Both the position numbers and the translations under genes were made by a program. Below the pieces are notes generated by a model that was not told where the DNA came from, did not search any database, and worked only from the letters and a program-made list of their open reading frames with translations. From Massilia solisilvae (lineage in GTDB: Bacteria > Pseudomonadota > Gammaproteobacteria > Burkholderiales > Burkholderiaceae_D): 64,000 bases of DNA. Positions within the stretch are counted from its first letter, which is position 1; each line of letters begins with the position of its first letter. The DNA lies in contig NZ_JANUGV010000002.1 of assembly GCF_024753215.1 (NCBI RefSeq), positions 496,001 through 560,000 of the forward strand, given 5' to 3'. Positions 17,479 through 28,109 of the stretch are shown in pieces.

Positions 17479-18057
17479 TTAGGCCATGTTCTGGTTCACG
17501 AAGTCCCAGTTGACGATGTTCCACCAGCTTTCGACGAACTTCGGACGCGCGTTGCGGTAGTCGATGTAGTAGGCGTGCTCCCAGACGTCCACGGTCAGCA
17601 GCGGCTTGTTGTCGGTGGTCAGCGGGGTGCCGGCGTTCGAGGTGTTGACGATGTCAACGGTGCCGTCCGGCTTTTTCACCAGCCAGGTCCAGCCCGAACC
17701 GAAGTTGCCCACGGCCGACTTCTGGAATTCTTCCTTGAACTTGTCGAACGAGCCCCACTTGGCGTTGATCGCGTCGGCGACCTGGCCGGTCGGCGCGCCG
17801 CCGCCGTTGGGCTTCATGCAGTTCCAGAAGAAGGTGTGGTTCCAGACCTGGGCCGAGTTGTTGAACACGCCGCCCGAGGACTTCTTGATGATTTCTTCCA
17901 GCGACAGGTTCTCGAACTCGGTGCCCTTGATCAGGTTGTTCAGGTTGGTGACATACGCCTGGTGGTGCTTACCGTAGTGGTATTCCAGCGTTTCTTCCGA
18001 CATCGTCGGGGCGAGTGCGTTTTTCGCGTAAGGAAGCGGCGGCAGAGTATGTTCCAT
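17479..18057 (-). CDS. sodB: Iron superoxide dismutase
   Basis: A 192-residue Fe/Mn superoxide dismutase; converts superoxide to oxygen and hydrogen peroxide in the cytoplasm. Metal ligands are in place: His in [10 protein letters not shown], His in [12 protein letters not shown], and Asp and His in [11 protein letters not shown]. The Gln in [11 protein letters not shown] is the position that marks the iron enzymes. No signal peptide. The ATG at 18057 has AAGGA upstream. Confidence 0.95.
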   Translation of the reverse strand: MEHTLPPLPYAKNALAPTMSEETLEYHYGKHHQAYVTNLNNLIKGTEFENLSLEEIIKKSSGGVFNNSAQVWNHTFFWNCMKPNGGGAPTGQVADAINAKWGSFDKFKEEFQKSAVGNFGSGWTWLVKKPDGTVDIVNTSNAGTPLTTDNKPLLTVDVWEHAYYIDYRNARPKFVESWWNIVNWDFVNQNMA

Positions 18058-18163
18058 GTCTTGTCCTTGATTGGTTGGAAACGAGTCGGTTCTCCCGAAA
18101 CGGGGCATATTCTAAACCGGATGGGAAAACGTTGCATATTTGCTTCGCGCCGGAAACGGATGG

Positions 18164-18229
18164 GCAGGGTGGGCGTTCGGGGTCACGCATGCACGGTTTG
18201 GGCGCGTGGGCAGAATCTGCCCTCCCTAC
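18164..18229. repeat. Palindromic intergenic repeat, family 1, worn copy b
   Basis: GCAGGGTGGGC at the left and GCCCTCCCTAC at the right, with GCGTGGGCAGAATCTGCCC inside. Less regular than the other copies. Its right end (CTAC) supplies the TAG stop codon of xseA on the minus strand. Confidence 0.6.
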
Positions 18230-19584
18230 AACAGGCTCTGCACGCTGGCCACGCCGACCTCGGCACTGCCGTCGGCCAGCCGCACGGTGAGCGTTTCGCG
18301 TACCTTGATGTTGGCCGGGTCGCGCAGGATGCGGCCCTTGGCGTCGCGCACGATCGCGTAGCCGCGTTCGAGCGTGCGCTGCGGATTGAGCAGTTCCAGC
18401 TGCGCGGCCAGCGCGGCCAGCAGCTCGCGCCGCTGCCGGACCTGGTTGCAGATGCTGGTGTTCAGGTGGCGCTGTTCGGACACGATCTTTTCGCGCAGCG
18501 CGCGCACGTCCGGCCGGTGGCGCGCCCAGCGCTGGCGCAGCTGGGCCAGTTGCAGCCCCTGGCGGTTCATCGGCACGTGCAGCGCATGCGTCATCGCCGC
18601 CGCCATCGAGCGCAGCTTCAGGCGCTGGTGCGCGATCTGCGCCGACGGGCTCAAGAGGCGCCGGCTGTAGCTGTCCAGGCCCTGGTTGGCCTCGGACAGG
18701 ATGCGCTGCATGGCGCGCCGCAGGTCGCCGGCGTCGGCCGCAAGCGACGCCATCCAGTCGGCGCGCGGGGTGGCCGCCAGCTCGGCGGCGGCGGTGGGCG
18801 TGGCCGCGCGCAGGTCGGCCGCAAAGTCGGCGATGGTGAAATCGGTCTCGTGGCCCACGCCCGAGATCACGGGAATCGCGCAGGCCGCAATGGCGCGCGC
18901 CACGCACTCTTCGTTAAAGCACCACAGGTCCTCGATCGAGCCGCCGCCGCGGCACACCAGCAGCACATCCACCTCGGCGCGGCGCGAGGCGGTCATGATG
19001 CTTTCCGCGATCTTGTCGGCGGCGAACTGGCCCTGCACCGGCGCCGGGTAGAGCACGATGTTCACGTGCGGCGCGCGGCGGCGCAGCGCGGTCAGCACGT
19101 CGCGCAGCGCGGCGGCCTGCGGGCTGGTGACGATGCCGATGCTGCGCGTGAAGAGCGGCAGCGCGCGCTTGCGGTCCTGGTCGAACAGCCCTTGCGCCGC
19201 CAGCTTTTCCTTCAGGCGCAGGAATTTTTCGTACAGCTCGCCCACGCCCGCGCGCCGGATCGCCTCGACATTGATCTGGTAGTCGCCGCGCGCGCCGTAC
19301 AGCGTGACCAGCGCGCGCACCTCGACCTTGTCGCCCTCGCGCGGGATGAAGCCGGCGAACTGGGCGCGGCCGCGGAACATCACGGCGCGCACCTGGGCCG
19401 CGTCGTCCTTGAGCGTGAAGTACCAGTGCCCGGAGGCGGCGCGCGTGAAGTTGGAAATTTCGCCGCCGATCCACACCAGCGGGAAGCTGCGCTCGAGCAG
19501 GCGCGCAACCTGCTGGTTGAGCGCGGTGACGGAAAGCACCTGCGGTGCGGCGTAGGCGGGGTCGGAATCGTGGGGCGTCTGCAT
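18226..19584 (-). CDS. xseA: Exodeoxyribonuclease VII large subunit
   Basis: A 452-residue large subunit of exonuclease VII, which degrades single-stranded DNA from both ends in mismatch and damage repair. It has the N-terminal OB fold ([21 protein letters not shown]), the catalytic core ([63 protein letters not shown]) and the long C-terminal coiled-coil region. Full length. The small subunit xseB is not adjacent. The stop codon falls within the end of a palindromic repeat. Confidence 0.95.
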   Translation of the reverse strand: MQTPHDSDPAYAAPQVLSVTALNQQVARLLERSFPLVWIGGEISNFTRAASGHWYFTLKDDAAQVRAVMFRGRAQFAGFIPREGDKVEVRALVTLYGARGDYQINVEAIRRAGVGELYEKFLRLKEKLAAQGLFDQDRKRALPLFTRSIGIVTSPQAAALRDVLTALRRRAPHVNIVLYPAPVQGQFAADKIAESIMTASRRAEVDVLLVCRGGGSIEDLWCFNEECVARAIAACAIPVISGVGHETDFTIADFAADLRAATPTAAAELAATPRADWMASLAADAGDLRRAMQRILSEANQGLDSYSRRLLSPSAQIAHQRLKLRSMAAAMTHALHVPMNRQGLQLAQLRQRWARHRPDVRALREKIVSEQRHLNTSICNQVRQRRELLAALAAQLELLNPQRTLERGYAIVRDAKGRILRDPANIKVRETLTVRLADGSAEVGVASVQSLL

Positions 19585-19717
19585 GGGTATCGGGCGAATG
19601 GTTTGCTGGTGCTTATGTCATATCCGGGCCGAACCGGCAAGGATTTTTTGGCCGGCAGCGCGCTGTCCGGTTTTCGCGGTACATTGCTACATCATCCAAC
19701 AATACAAGGGAGCTGGC

Positions 19718-20632
19718 ATGGACAATGAAAGCGCACTCGACGTGGTGGTGGTACCACCTGTGCACGACCTGGGCGATCAGTTCAAGGTGCGGCGCGCCTT
19801 GCCCAGCCGCGACAAGCGCATGGTGGGGCCGTTCGTGTTCCTCGACCAGATGGGGCCGCACGTGTTCCAGCCCGGCCGCGGCCTGGACGTGCGTCCGCAT
19901 CCGCACATTTGCCTGGCGACCGTCACCTATTTGTTCGAGGGCGAGATCCTGCACCGCGACAGCCTGGGCAGCGTGCAGCCGATCCGCCCCGGCGAAGTGA
20001 ACTGGATGACGGCCGGCCGCGGCATCGTCCATTCCGAGCGCACCGCGCAGGAGCTGCGCGGTGCGGGATCCTCGCTGTTTGGCCTGCAATGCTGGGTGGC
20101 GCTGCCGCGCCAGCACGAGGAAACCGCGCCCACGTTCTCGCACACCGGCGCGCACGAGTTGCCGGTGGTCGAAGGCGAGGGCGCCAGCGCGCGCATCGTT
20201 GCCGGCAGCTTTTTCGGGCAGCGCTCGCCGGTGCCGACGCTGTCGGACATGTTCTACGTGGACCTGAACCTGCAGCCGGGCGCACGCATCGCCATGCCGG
20301 CCGAGTACAGCGAGCAGGCGCTGTACGTCGTCGAGGGCGAACTCGATCTGGGGCGCGACGGCGTGTTCGCGGCGGGGCAACTCTTGGTGCTCAAGCCGAA
20401 GGCCGCGGTCACGCTGGCCGCGCATGGCGGCAAAGCCGCACGGGTCATGCTGCTGGGCGGCGAACCGATGGATGGCCCGCGCTACCTGTCCTGGAATTTC
20501 GTGGCCAGTTCCGAGGAGCGCATCGAACAGGCGCGCGAGGACTGGCGCAAGATGGCTTTTCCGCCGGTGCCGGGCGAGACCGAGTTCATTCCGCTACCGG
20601 AGACGGTCGGCCGGCCGGTGCGCTACCCCTGA
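19718..20632 (+). CDS. Pirin family protein
   Basis: A 304-residue bicupin of the pirin family. The N-terminal cupin carries the metal-site pattern [17 protein letters not shown] and later GRGIVHSER; the second cupin ([20 protein letters not shown]) lacks the histidines, as usual. Some pirins are quercetin dioxygenases or redox sensors; the substrate here is unknown. The ATG at 19718 follows AAGGGAG; upstream sequence up to xseA is short (133 bases) and should hold divergent promoters. Confidence 0.85.
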   Translation: MDNESALDVVVVPPVHDLGDQFKVRRALPSRDKRMVGPFVFLDQMGPHVFQPGRGLDVRPHPHICLATVTYLFEGEILHRDSLGSVQPIRPGEVNWMTAGRGIVHSERTAQELRGAGSSLFGLQCWVALPRQHEETAPTFSHTGAHELPVVEGEGASARIVAGSFFGQRSPVPTLSDMFYVDLNLQPGARIAMPAEYSEQALYVVEGELDLGRDGVFAAGQLLVLKPKAAVTLAAHGGKAARVMLLGGEPMDGPRYLSWNFVASSEERIEQAREDWRKMAFPPVPGETEFIPLPETVGRPVRYP

Positions 20633-20689
20633 CTTGCGCAAAAAGTGAGCAGCGCCATGCATGATGCCTAAAAACGGGGCATGGAGAAA

Positions 20690-21640
20690 TTTCCTAACTG
20701 AATCAAGAGCTTGCCCTAACGCATCGGTTGTTGCTCACAATCTTGTCCACAAAAGATGTGCAAAAGCCCTGTCTGTACAGAGGGGAATGCAGCGCAGGCC
20801 CGCCGTCGCTGTTGCGCGGGAGGGTCCACAGCGGCCGCGCCGCTGCATCGGCGCCAGCCAGCCTGGGACGTGCCCAAAATTTGGGCCTGCGCCACTTCTT
20901 CCTTTTGAATCAATGGCTTGTCACGCGAACTTAATCCTTGCTCACATCCTTTTCCACAGAATGTGTGAAAACCGGGATGAGTTATCCAGGTTGCCTTGAA
21001 AAACAGCATGGATATGGCCGGGAAAGGTGATGGGAAAGGCTGCGAACTGTGGAAAACTGCCGCTTGCACAAATTTTGAGCGCGGCTGTTTTTCCTTTTGG
21101 AATCAGACACTTTGATCCTGCTCAATGTCCTTGCTCACAGTCTTTTCCACAAAAATTGTGAGAAAGCCGCGGTTTTGGTGGAAAACGCTCAGCCAGCCAT
21201 CCTGCCACAAATTTCAGCTCAAAGGATTTATTGCGAGAAATCAACAACTTGGAATCGTGTGCGGGGCCTTGCTCACAATCTTGTCCACAAAAATTGTGAG
21301 AAACCTGCGAACTGAAAACTGCCCGGGGGAGATAAAAAATCCTGCCATATTTTTGGGCGAGAACGAATTTTCCTGAGAAATCAAGGAGATGCAATTGTGC
21401 GGCGGTCCTTGCTCACAACATTATCCACAGAAGTTGTTTGCAACTGAGAACTTCTGACCCGCGCCAGCGCACCGGAAAATCCGCGGGCGACCCCGCCGGC
21501 AGGGCGGAAAGCATGTTCCGTTTCCCGTTCCAGACCCTGCCTCCATTTCGAGCACGCAGAATTTTCCTTTAAGAATCAATATGCTTGGCGCATGGCACGT
21601 TCTTGGTCACAGTCTTATCCACAAAAGATGTGCAGAACTG
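20690..21640 (+). repeat. Array of six conserved non-coding units with DnaA-box-like loops
   Basis: The 1.07 kb between pirin and exbB has no convincing gene but holds six copies of one unit. Each has TTCCT (5 of 6), then AATCA at 20701, 20908, 21101, 21239, 21379 and 21574, then TTG(C/G)TCACA exactly 30 bases later (29 in the sixth), then a 9-mer at 20743, 20950, 21143, 21281, 21421 and 21615 reading TTGTCCACA, TTTTCCACA, TTTTCCACA, TTGTCCACA, TTATCCACA, TTATCCACA. The last two are perfect DnaA boxes; the others differ by one base. The 9-mer lies in the loop of an inverted repeat; in unit 4 the arms are CTCACAAT (21272-21279) and ATTGTGAG (21293-21300). Stems in other units change in a compensating way (AAC/GTT, CAT/ATG). 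Some units are followed by GCGAACTG...GAAAACTGCC. Sequence between units is not conserved. Confidence 0.85.
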
Positions 21641-21707
21641 GTCTTGCTCCCGCGCGGGCAACACGTTACATTGCCGAATTGGATTTTTTACCCCTCAGGA
21701 GTTCGTT

Positions 21708-22313
21708 TTGCTCGCCATTCTCCAAGCCGCAGGCTGGCCCATCTGGCTGTTGTTGATTGCCTCGATCGTTGCACTGGCGCTGATCATCGAGCGCCTGATC
21801 TACCTGCGCCGCGAAAAGATCCTGCCGCGCGCGCTGCTCGATGAAGTGATCCGCGTCTATCACAACGGCAAGGTAACGCCCGAGGTGGTGCAGCGCCTGG
21901 AACAGAACTCGCCGCTGGGCACGGTGCTGGCAGCGGCACTGCGCAACGTCGACGCGCCGCGCGACGTGATGAAGGAATCGATCGAGGAAGCGGGCAGGGG
22001 CGTGGCGCACATGCTCGAACGTTTCCTCACCACGCTGGGCACGATCGCCTCGCTCGCCCCGCTGATGGGCCTGTTCGGTACGGTGGTCGGCATGATCGAG
22101 ATCTTCGGCGCCCAGAACGCGACCGGCACCAACCCGGCCCAGCTGGCGCACGGCATTTCGGTGGCGCTGTACAACACCGGCTTTGGCCTGGCGATCGCCA
22201 TGCCGGCGCTGGTGTTCTACCGTCACTTCCGCGCGCTGGTGGACACCTTCATCATGGACATGGAGCTGCAGGCGGTGAAGTTTGTCGATGTCGTGCACGG
22301 TGCCCGCAAATGA
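21708..22313 (+). CDS. exbB: Biopolymer transport protein ExbB (MotA/TolQ/ExbB family)
   Basis: A 201-residue inner-membrane proton channel subunit that energises TonB together with ExbD. Three membrane helices: near the N-terminus (AAGWPIWLLLIASIVALALI), then after the cytoplasmic loop (TTLGTIASLAPLMGLFGTVVGMIEIF) and near the end (ALYNTGFGLAIAMPALVFYR). I take the TTG at 21708 as start because CAGGAG lies six bases upstream and the family starts at this point; upstream in-frame codons fall in the repeat array. It would serve the BtuB and copper receptors in this window. Confidence 0.9.
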   Translation: MLAILQAAGWPIWLLLIASIVALALIIERLIYLRREKILPRALLDEVIRVYHNGKVTPEVVQRLEQNSPLGTVLAAALRNVDAPRDVMKESIEEAGRGVAHMLERFLTTLGTIASLAPLMGLFGTVVGMIEIFGAQNATGTNPAQLAHGISVALYNTGFGLAIAMPALVFYRHFRALVDTFIMDMELQAVKFVDVVHGARK

Positions 22314-22765
22314 TGGACTTTCGCCGGGGCCGCAAGCGCGAGGACCCCGAGATCAACCTGATTCCGTTCATCGACGTGCTGCTGGTGGTGCTGATCTTCC
22401 TGATGGTCACCACCACCTACAGCAAGTTCACCGAGCTGCAGATCACGCTGCCCACGGCCGAGGCCGAGAAGGCGGTGGACAAGCCGTTCGAGATCAACGT
22501 GACCGTGGACGCCAAGGGCAACTACACCGTCAACGGCGTGCCGGTGTCCTTTCACAGCGTGCAGGGACTGGCCGAGGACCTGAAGCACGCGGCAGCGACC
22601 GGCCCGGACGGCAAGCCGCTGGCGCAGCCGGCGCAAAGCCCGGTGGTCATCGTCAATGCCGACCAGTTCGCCATGCACCAGATGGTGATCAACGTGCTGG
22701 AGGCGGCGCGCGTGGCCGGGTACGACAAGCTGACGTTTGCGGCGCAGACGGGCGGGAAGCAGTAG
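22310..22765 (+). CDS. exbD: Biopolymer transport protein ExbD
   Basis: A 151-residue partner of ExbB: short cytoplasmic N-terminus, one membrane helix with the essential Asp (INLIPFIDVLLVVLIFLMV) and a periplasmic domain. The start overlaps the exbB stop (ATGATG at 22310-22315, so either ATG may be used). No tonB gene is adjacent; it must be elsewhere. Confidence 0.92.
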   Translation: MMDFRRGRKREDPEINLIPFIDVLLVVLIFLMVTTTYSKFTELQITLPTAEAEKAVDKPFEINVTVDAKGNYTVNGVPVSFHSVQGLAEDLKHAAATGPDGKPLAQPAQSPVVIVNADQFAMHQMVINVLEAARVAGYDKLTFAAQTGGKQ

Positions 22766-22782
22766 CCGTGACCTCCAGCCAC

Positions 22783-22868
22783 CCGTCGTCCCGGCGAACG
22801 CCGGGACCCATGCTGAGTGTGCGACTTCGGTACCTCAGCATGGGTCCCGGCTTTCGCCGGGACGACGG
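22783..22868. repeat. Palindromic intergenic repeat, family 2, copy a
   Basis: A long inverted repeat: CCGTCGTCCCGGCG, GCCGGGACCCATGCTGAG at the left and their complements at the right (CTCAGCATGGGTCCCGGC, GCCGGGACGACGG) around a 16-base loop. It sits between exbD and lpxK. Related copies are at 29690-29718 (half) and 63528-63629. Confidence 0.85.
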
Positions 22869-22891
22869 TTTTGCTGCATCAGGCGATTCCC

Positions 22892-23914
22892 ATGTCGCTT
22901 GAATCGATGCTGACCCGCGCCTGGCTGCACCGCGGCCCGCTCGCCTGCGCACTGTGGCCCGTCTCGCAGCTGTTCGGCGCCATCGCCGCCACGCGCGCGG
23001 GCCTGTACGGCGCAGGCCTGTTCAAATCCGAGCGCCTTCCGGTGCCGGTCATCGTGGTCGGCAACATCTTCATCGGCGGCACCGGCAAGACCCCGCTCAC
23101 CATCTGGCTGGTCGAGACGCTGCGCGCCGCCGGCTTCACGCCTGGCGTGATCTCGCGCGGGCACGGCGCCAGCGCCGAACACGCGCGCGAAGTGACGCCG
23201 CAATCGGACGCTCTGGACGCCGGCGACGAGCCGCTGCTGATCGCACGCCGCGCCGGGTGCCCGGTCGTGGTCGGCCGCGCACGCGCGCTGGCGGGAAGGG
23301 CACTGCTGACGGCCCACCCCGAGGTGGACGTCCTGATTGCCGACGACGGCCTGCAGCACTATGCGCTCGCGCGCGACATCGAAATCGTGCTGTTCGATGG
23401 CCGCGGCGTGGGCAACGGCTGGCTGCTGCCCGCCGGTCCCTTGCGCGAGCCGCGCGCCCGCCGCCGCGATTTCACGGTCGTGAACGCGCCCGAGATCACG
23501 CCACAGCTGGCGACCGCCGTCGGCGGCGCCCCGCACCGCATGCGCCTGGTGGGCGAGTATGCCGAGCAGCTGGCCAACCCCGCGCAACGCGTGCCGCTGG
23601 CCCGGCTGTCCGGCCAACGCATCGTCGCCGCCGCCGGCATCGGCAACCCAGGCCGCTTCTTCGCCATGCTGCGCGCGGCGGGCCTGGCCATCATTGAACT
23701 GCCGCTGCCCGACCATCACGACTTTCGCGATGCGCCTTTCGATGGCGTGCGCGCCGATGTCATCCTGATCACCGAGAAGGATGCAGTAAAATGTGGGCAG
23801 ATTGAAAACCTGAAGAACGACCCGCGCCTGTGGGTCGTGCCGGTGGCGGCGCATATCGATGCCGCGCTGGCCGAACAAATTGTGGAGAAATGTCGTGGAT
23901 GCCCGACTGCTTGA
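22892..23914 (+). CDS. lpxK: Tetraacyldisaccharide 4'-kinase LpxK
   Basis: A 340-residue membrane-associated kinase that phosphorylates the lipid A disaccharide at 4'. It has an N-terminal membrane-contact helix, then the P-loop [14 protein letters not shown] (about residue 50), PGVISRGHG and [13 protein letters not shown], all family signatures. The next gene starts 20 bases before its stop, so lpxK, the Trm112-like gene and kdsB are translationally linked and all but the middle gene serve LPS core/lipid A synthesis. Confidence 0.94.
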   Translation: MSLESMLTRAWLHRGPLACALWPVSQLFGAIAATRAGLYGAGLFKSERLPVPVIVVGNIFIGGTGKTPLTIWLVETLRAAGFTPGVISRGHGASAEHAREVTPQSDALDAGDEPLLIARRAGCPVVVGRARALAGRALLTAHPEVDVLIADDGLQHYALARDIEIVLFDGRGVGNGWLLPAGPLREPRARRRDFTVVNAPEITPQLATAVGGAPHRMRLVGEYAEQLANPAQRVPLARLSGQRIVAAAGIGNPGRFFAMLRAAGLAIIELPLPDHHDFRDAPFDGVRADVILITEKDAVKCGQIENLKNDPRLWVVPVAAHIDAALAEQIVEKCRGCPTA

Positions 23915-24065
23915 TATCCTGGTCTGCCCGCTGTGCAAGGGACCGCTCGAATACGACAAAAAGGCGCAAGAGCTGATCTGCCGCGCCGACCGCCTGGCCT
24001 ATCCGATCCGCGACGGCATTCCGATCATGTGGGCCGACCAGGCAAGGCGGGTCGAGCCACAATGA
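23895..24065 (+). CDS. Trm112 family protein (YcaR-like)
   Basis: A 56-residue protein from a GTG at 23895. It has the YcaR/Trm112 pattern: [19 protein letters not shown] and then [20 protein letters not shown], with a CPLC pair and one further Cys. In this family small zinc-ribbon proteins often activate methyltransferases in eukaryotes; the bacterial role between lpxK and kdsB is unclear. It overlaps lpxK by 20 bases and the kdsB start by four. Confidence 0.88.
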   Translation: MDARLLDILVCPLCKGPLEYDKKAQELICRADRLAYPIRDGIPIMWADQARRVEPQ

Positions 24066-24814
24066 GTTTCACCGTCATCATCCCGGCGCGCCTGGCCTCG
24101 ACCCGGCTGCCGAACAAGCCGCTGGCGGATCTTGGCGGTAAACCGATGGTGGTGCGCGTGGCCGAACGCGCACGCGATTCCGGCGCCGCGCGCGTCATCG
24201 TGGCCACCGACCATGCCGACATCCTCGCCGCATGCGAGGCGCATGGGGTAGAGGCCTGCATGACGCGAGCCGACCACGAATCCGGCAGCGACCGCATCGC
24301 CGAGGTGGCCGCGAAAATCGGCCTCGCGCCCGACGCGGTGGTGGTCAACCTGCAGGGCGACGAACCGCTGATCGATCCGGCCCTCCTGGCCGCCTGCGCC
24401 GCGCGCATTTCGGCCGACGTGCCGATGGCCACCTGCGCCCACCCGATCGTCGACGTGGCCGATGTGTTCAACCCGAACGTGGTCAAGGTGGTCTTGGACA
24501 AGGCCGGCCGCGCGCTGTACTTCTCGCGTGCCACCATCCCCTGGCATCGCGACGGTTTTGCCGCCAGCCGCGAGGCGCTGCCGCCCGGCTACGCGCCGCT
24601 GCGCCACATCGGATTGTATGCGTACAGCAACGCTTTTCTGCAGGCCTATCCCAAGCTCGAGCCAGCTCCGCTGGAGCGCATCGAGGCGCTCGAACAGTTG
24701 CGCGTGCTCTGGCACGGTTATCCGATCGCGGTGCACGTGACCGCGAGCGCCCCGCCGGCCGGGGTGGACACGCCGGAGGACCTGGCGCGGGTACGGCTGC
24801 AGTTTGCATCCTGA
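24062..24814 (+). CDS. kdsB: 3-deoxy-manno-octulosonate cytidylyltransferase
   Basis: A 250-residue enzyme that activates Kdo as CMP-Kdo for LPS core synthesis. Family motifs: [24 protein letters not shown] at the N-terminus, [22 protein letters not shown] (Mg2+/nucleotide site) and [20 protein letters not shown]. The ATG overlaps the preceding stop. Full length. Confidence 0.95.
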   Translation: MSFTVIIPARLASTRLPNKPLADLGGKPMVVRVAERARDSGAARVIVATDHADILAACEAHGVEACMTRADHESGSDRIAEVAAKIGLAPDAVVVNLQGDEPLIDPALLAACAARISADVPMATCAHPIVDVADVFNPNVVKVVLDKAGRALYFSRATIPWHRDGFAASREALPPGYAPLRHIGLYAYSNAFLQAYPKLEPAPLERIEALEQLRVLWHGYPIAVHVTASAPPAGVDTPEDLARVRLQFAS

Positions 24815-24960
24815 GCCACTTCCAGTCACATTCGAGCACGCCTGCGGCATCTCAAAAGTAAAAATGCCCGACCGTGGTCTAGTGCTCATTCGCTGACTTT
24901 TGTGGTAAGTTTCGTATCAAGTATTCAAATATGCATCACGCCCATGCGGCGACAAGCTAA

Positions 24961-25647
<687 letters not shown>

Positions 25648-25654
25648 GCGAACA

Positions 25655-25685
25655 AAAAGCGGACAACCTGTCCGCTTTTTTTTGT
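25655..25685 (+). terminator. Rho-independent terminator after adk
   Basis: AAGCGGACA and TGTCCGCTT form a 9-bp stem with a three-base loop, flanked by A-run and T-run (eight T). Eight bases after the adk stop; the A-run makes it partly bidirectional. Confidence 0.9.
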
Positions 25686-25836
25686 CCGGATGACGCCGCT
25701 GCCATCCGTCGCACCAGTGTTTTGACATCAAAGTGTTGCAGTACGCAGTAAGGTTGGCCGCCGGTCCTGGAAAGAGAGGCAGCGGTCTGTCGAAGTGTGT
25801 GTTTGTGTTACTTGATAAAAGAACTAAGGGGACGAA

Positions 25837-27999
25837 ATGGCAGCAAATCTTTTAGGTTTTGCGGTTGCTTGTGGCGTCATCGCGGTGCTTTATGGGCTCT
25901 GGTCGCGCAGCTGGATCCTGCGCCAGGACGGCGGCAACGCCCGCATGCAGGAAATCTCGCAGGCGATCCAGGAAGGCGCGTCGGCCTACCTGGCACGCCA
26001 GTACCGCACCATCGGCATTGTCGGCGTGGTGCTGCTGGTGGCGATCTATGCGCTGTTGGGCGGCCAGACCGCGCTCGGCTTCTTCATCGGCGCCGTGCTC
26101 TCCGGCGCCTGTGGCTTCATCGGCATGAACGTGTCGGTGCGCGCCAACGTGCGCACCGCGCAGGCCGCCTCCAAGGGCATGAACGAGGCGCTCGACGTCG
26201 CGTTCAAGGGTGGCGCGATCACCGGCATGCTGGTGGTCGGCCTGGGCCTCTTGGGCGTGACGCTGTTCTACTGGATGCTGATCGCGCAGGCCACCGACCC
26301 CAACGTGACCCGCCATGACGTGATCAAGCCGCTGGTCGGCCTGGCCTTCGGCGCGTCCCTCATTTCCATTTTCGCCCGCCTGGGCGGCGGCATCTTCACC
26401 AAGGGCGCCGACGTGGGCGCCGACCTGGTCGGCAAGGTGGAGGCCGGCATTCCCGAGGATGACCCGCGCAACCCGGCCGTGATCGCCGACAACGTGGGCG
26501 ACAACGTGGGCGACTGCGCCGGCATGGCGGCCGACCTGTTCGAGACCTACGTGGTCACGCTGATCGCCACCATGCTGCTGGGCGCGTTGATGGTCACCGG
26601 CGCCTCCAACGAGGCGATCCTGTACCCGATGCTGCTGGGCGCGGTGTCGATCCTGGGCTCGATCGTCGGCTGCTCGATGGTCAAGGCCAAGCCGGGCAAA
26701 AAGATCATGTCCGCGCTGTACACCGGGCTGTGGTGGGCCGCCGGCCTGTCCCTGATCGGCTTTGCGGTCGTCACCTGGATGCTGTGGCAGGACGAAGCCA
26801 TGCGCATGCGCATGATGGGCTGCGCGGTGGTCGGCATCGTGCTCACCGGCCTCATGGTCTACATCACCGAGTACTACACCGGCACCGACTTCAAGCCGGT
26901 GCGCCACATTGCCGAGGCCTCGACAACCGGCCACGGCACCAACATCATCGCCGGCCTGGGTGTGTCGATGAAGTCCACCGCCTATCCTGTGCTGGTGGTG
27001 TGCGCCGCGATCCTGCTGGCCTACCAGCTGGGCGAGCTGTACGGCATTGCCGTGGCCGCCACCTCGATGCTGTCGATGGCTGGCATCATCGTCGCGCTCG
27101 ACGCCTACGGTCCCATCACCGACAACGCCGGCGGCATTGCCGAGATGAGCGGCATGCCCGAGTCCGTGCGCGCCATCACCGACCCGCTCGACGCGGTGGG
27201 CAACACCACCAAGGCCGTCACCAAGGGCTATGCGATTGGCTCGGCGGGCCTGGCCGCGCTGGTGCTGTTTGCCGACTACACCCACGCGCTCGAGTCGACC
27301 GGCAAGACGATCGTGTTCGAGCTGTCCAACCCGATGGTGATCGTGGGCCTGTTCATCGGCGGCCTGATTCCCTACCTGTTCGGCGCGCTGGCGATGGAAG
27401 CGGTGGGCCGCGCGGCGGGCGCGGTGGTGATCGAGGTGCGCCGCCAGTTCAAGGAAATCATCGGCATCATGGCCGGCACCGGCAAGCCCGAATACGACAA
27501 GGCGGTGGACATGCTGACCGCCTCGGCCATCAAGGAAATGGTGCTGCCGTCGCTGCTGCCGGTCGCGGTGCCGATTTTGGTCGGCATGCTGCTCGGGCCG
27601 GCCGCGCTGGGCGGGCTCTTGATGGGCACGATCATCACCGGCCTGTTCGTTGCGATCTCGATGACCACCGGCGGCGGCGCGTGGGATAACGCCAAGAAGT
27701 ATATCGAGGACGGCAACTACGGCGGCAAGGGTTCCGAGTCGCACAAGGCGGCCGTGACCGGCGACACCGTGGGCGACCCGTACAAGGACACGGCGGGGCC
27801 AGCGGTGAACCCGCTCATCAAGATCATCAACATCGTCGCGTTGCTGCTGGTGCCCTTGCTGCCGGCGGCGGGCTGGATCGCGATCAAGTCGCCCGAGATG
27901 GCGCACGCGCCGGCCGCGGTGCGTGCGGCGCAGGTGGCGCCGGTGGCCAAGCCGGAAACGGCGGTATTGGCTGCGCCGGCTGCTGAACCCGCGCACTGA
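25837..27999 (+). CDS. hppA: Membrane-bound proton-translocating pyrophosphatase (K+-independent)
   Basis: A 720-residue integral membrane pyrophosphatase that couples pyrophosphate hydrolysis to proton export. About 15-16 helices; the active-site segments [20 protein letters not shown] and [20 protein letters not shown] are complete, as is the C-terminal [19 protein letters not shown]. The residue that decides cation need is Lys in [19 protein letters not shown], which marks the K+-independent H+-pumping type. The last 35 residues (Ala/Pro-rich, [16 protein letters not shown]) are an unusual tail. AAGGGGA precedes the ATG. Confidence 0.95.
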   Translation: MAANLLGFAVACGVIAVLYGLWSRSWILRQDGGNARMQEISQAIQEGASAYLARQYRTIGIVGVVLLVAIYALLGGQTALGFFIGAVLSGACGFIGMNVSVRANVRTAQAASKGMNEALDVAFKGGAITGMLVVGLGLLGVTLFYWMLIAQATDPNVTRHDVIKPLVGLAFGASLISIFARLGGGIFTKGADVGADLVGKVEAGIPEDDPRNPAVIADNVGDNVGDCAGMAADLFETYVVTLIATMLLGALMVTGASNEAILYPMLLGAVSILGSIVGCSMVKAKPGKKIMSALYTGLWWAAGLSLIGFAVVTWMLWQDEAMRMRMMGCAVVGIVLTGLMVYITEYYTGTDFKPVRHIAEASTTGHGTNIIAGLGVSMKSTAYPVLVVCAAILLAYQLGELYGIAVAATSMLSMAGIIVALDAYGPITDNAGGIAEMSGMPESVRAITDPLDAVGNTTKAVTKGYAIGSAGLAALVLFADYTHALESTGKTIVFELSNPMVIVGLFIGGLIPYLFGALAMEAVGRAAGAVVIEVRRQFKEIIGIMAGTGKPEYDKAVDMLTASAIKEMVLPSLLPVAVPILVGMLLGPAALGGLLMGTIITGLFVAISMTTGGGAWDNAKKYIEDGNYGGKGSESHKAAVTGDTVGDPYKDTAGPAVNPLIKIINIVALLLVPLLPAAGWIAIKSPEMAHAPAAVRAAQVAPVAKPETAVLAAPAAEPAH

Positions 28000-28002
28000 T
28001 CC

Positions 28003-28109
28003 GTAGGGTGGGCAGCTCCGCTGCCCACGCGTCCAGCCGGCAGGGGCGTTGCCTTGTCGGCCGTGCACGCACCAGTTGAGCGCGTGGGCGGGAAACCCGC
28101 CCACGCTAC
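28003..28109. repeat. Palindromic intergenic repeat, family 1, copy c
   Basis: Runs from GTAGGGTGGGCAG to GCCCACGCTAC, with inner hairpins GGGCAGCTCCGCTGCCC and GGGCGGGAAACCCGCCC. It begins three bases after the hppA stop, and its right end supplies the TAG stop of the convergent DsbA-family gene. Confidence 0.85.

Noticed and set aside
21097..21394. Short open frames within the six-unit array (both strands), with repeated HNLVHKNCEK-like or SHNFCGQDCEQG-like peptides
   Set aside because: The peptide similarity follows from the DNA repeat. The frames start and stop at random outside it, lack ribosome sites, and the stem changes conserve pairing rather than protein.
20690..21640. CRISPR array
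   Set aside because: Units are about 75 bases with gaps of 140-210 bases, no uniform spacers and no cas genes. The repeats are divergent outside two fixed blocks.
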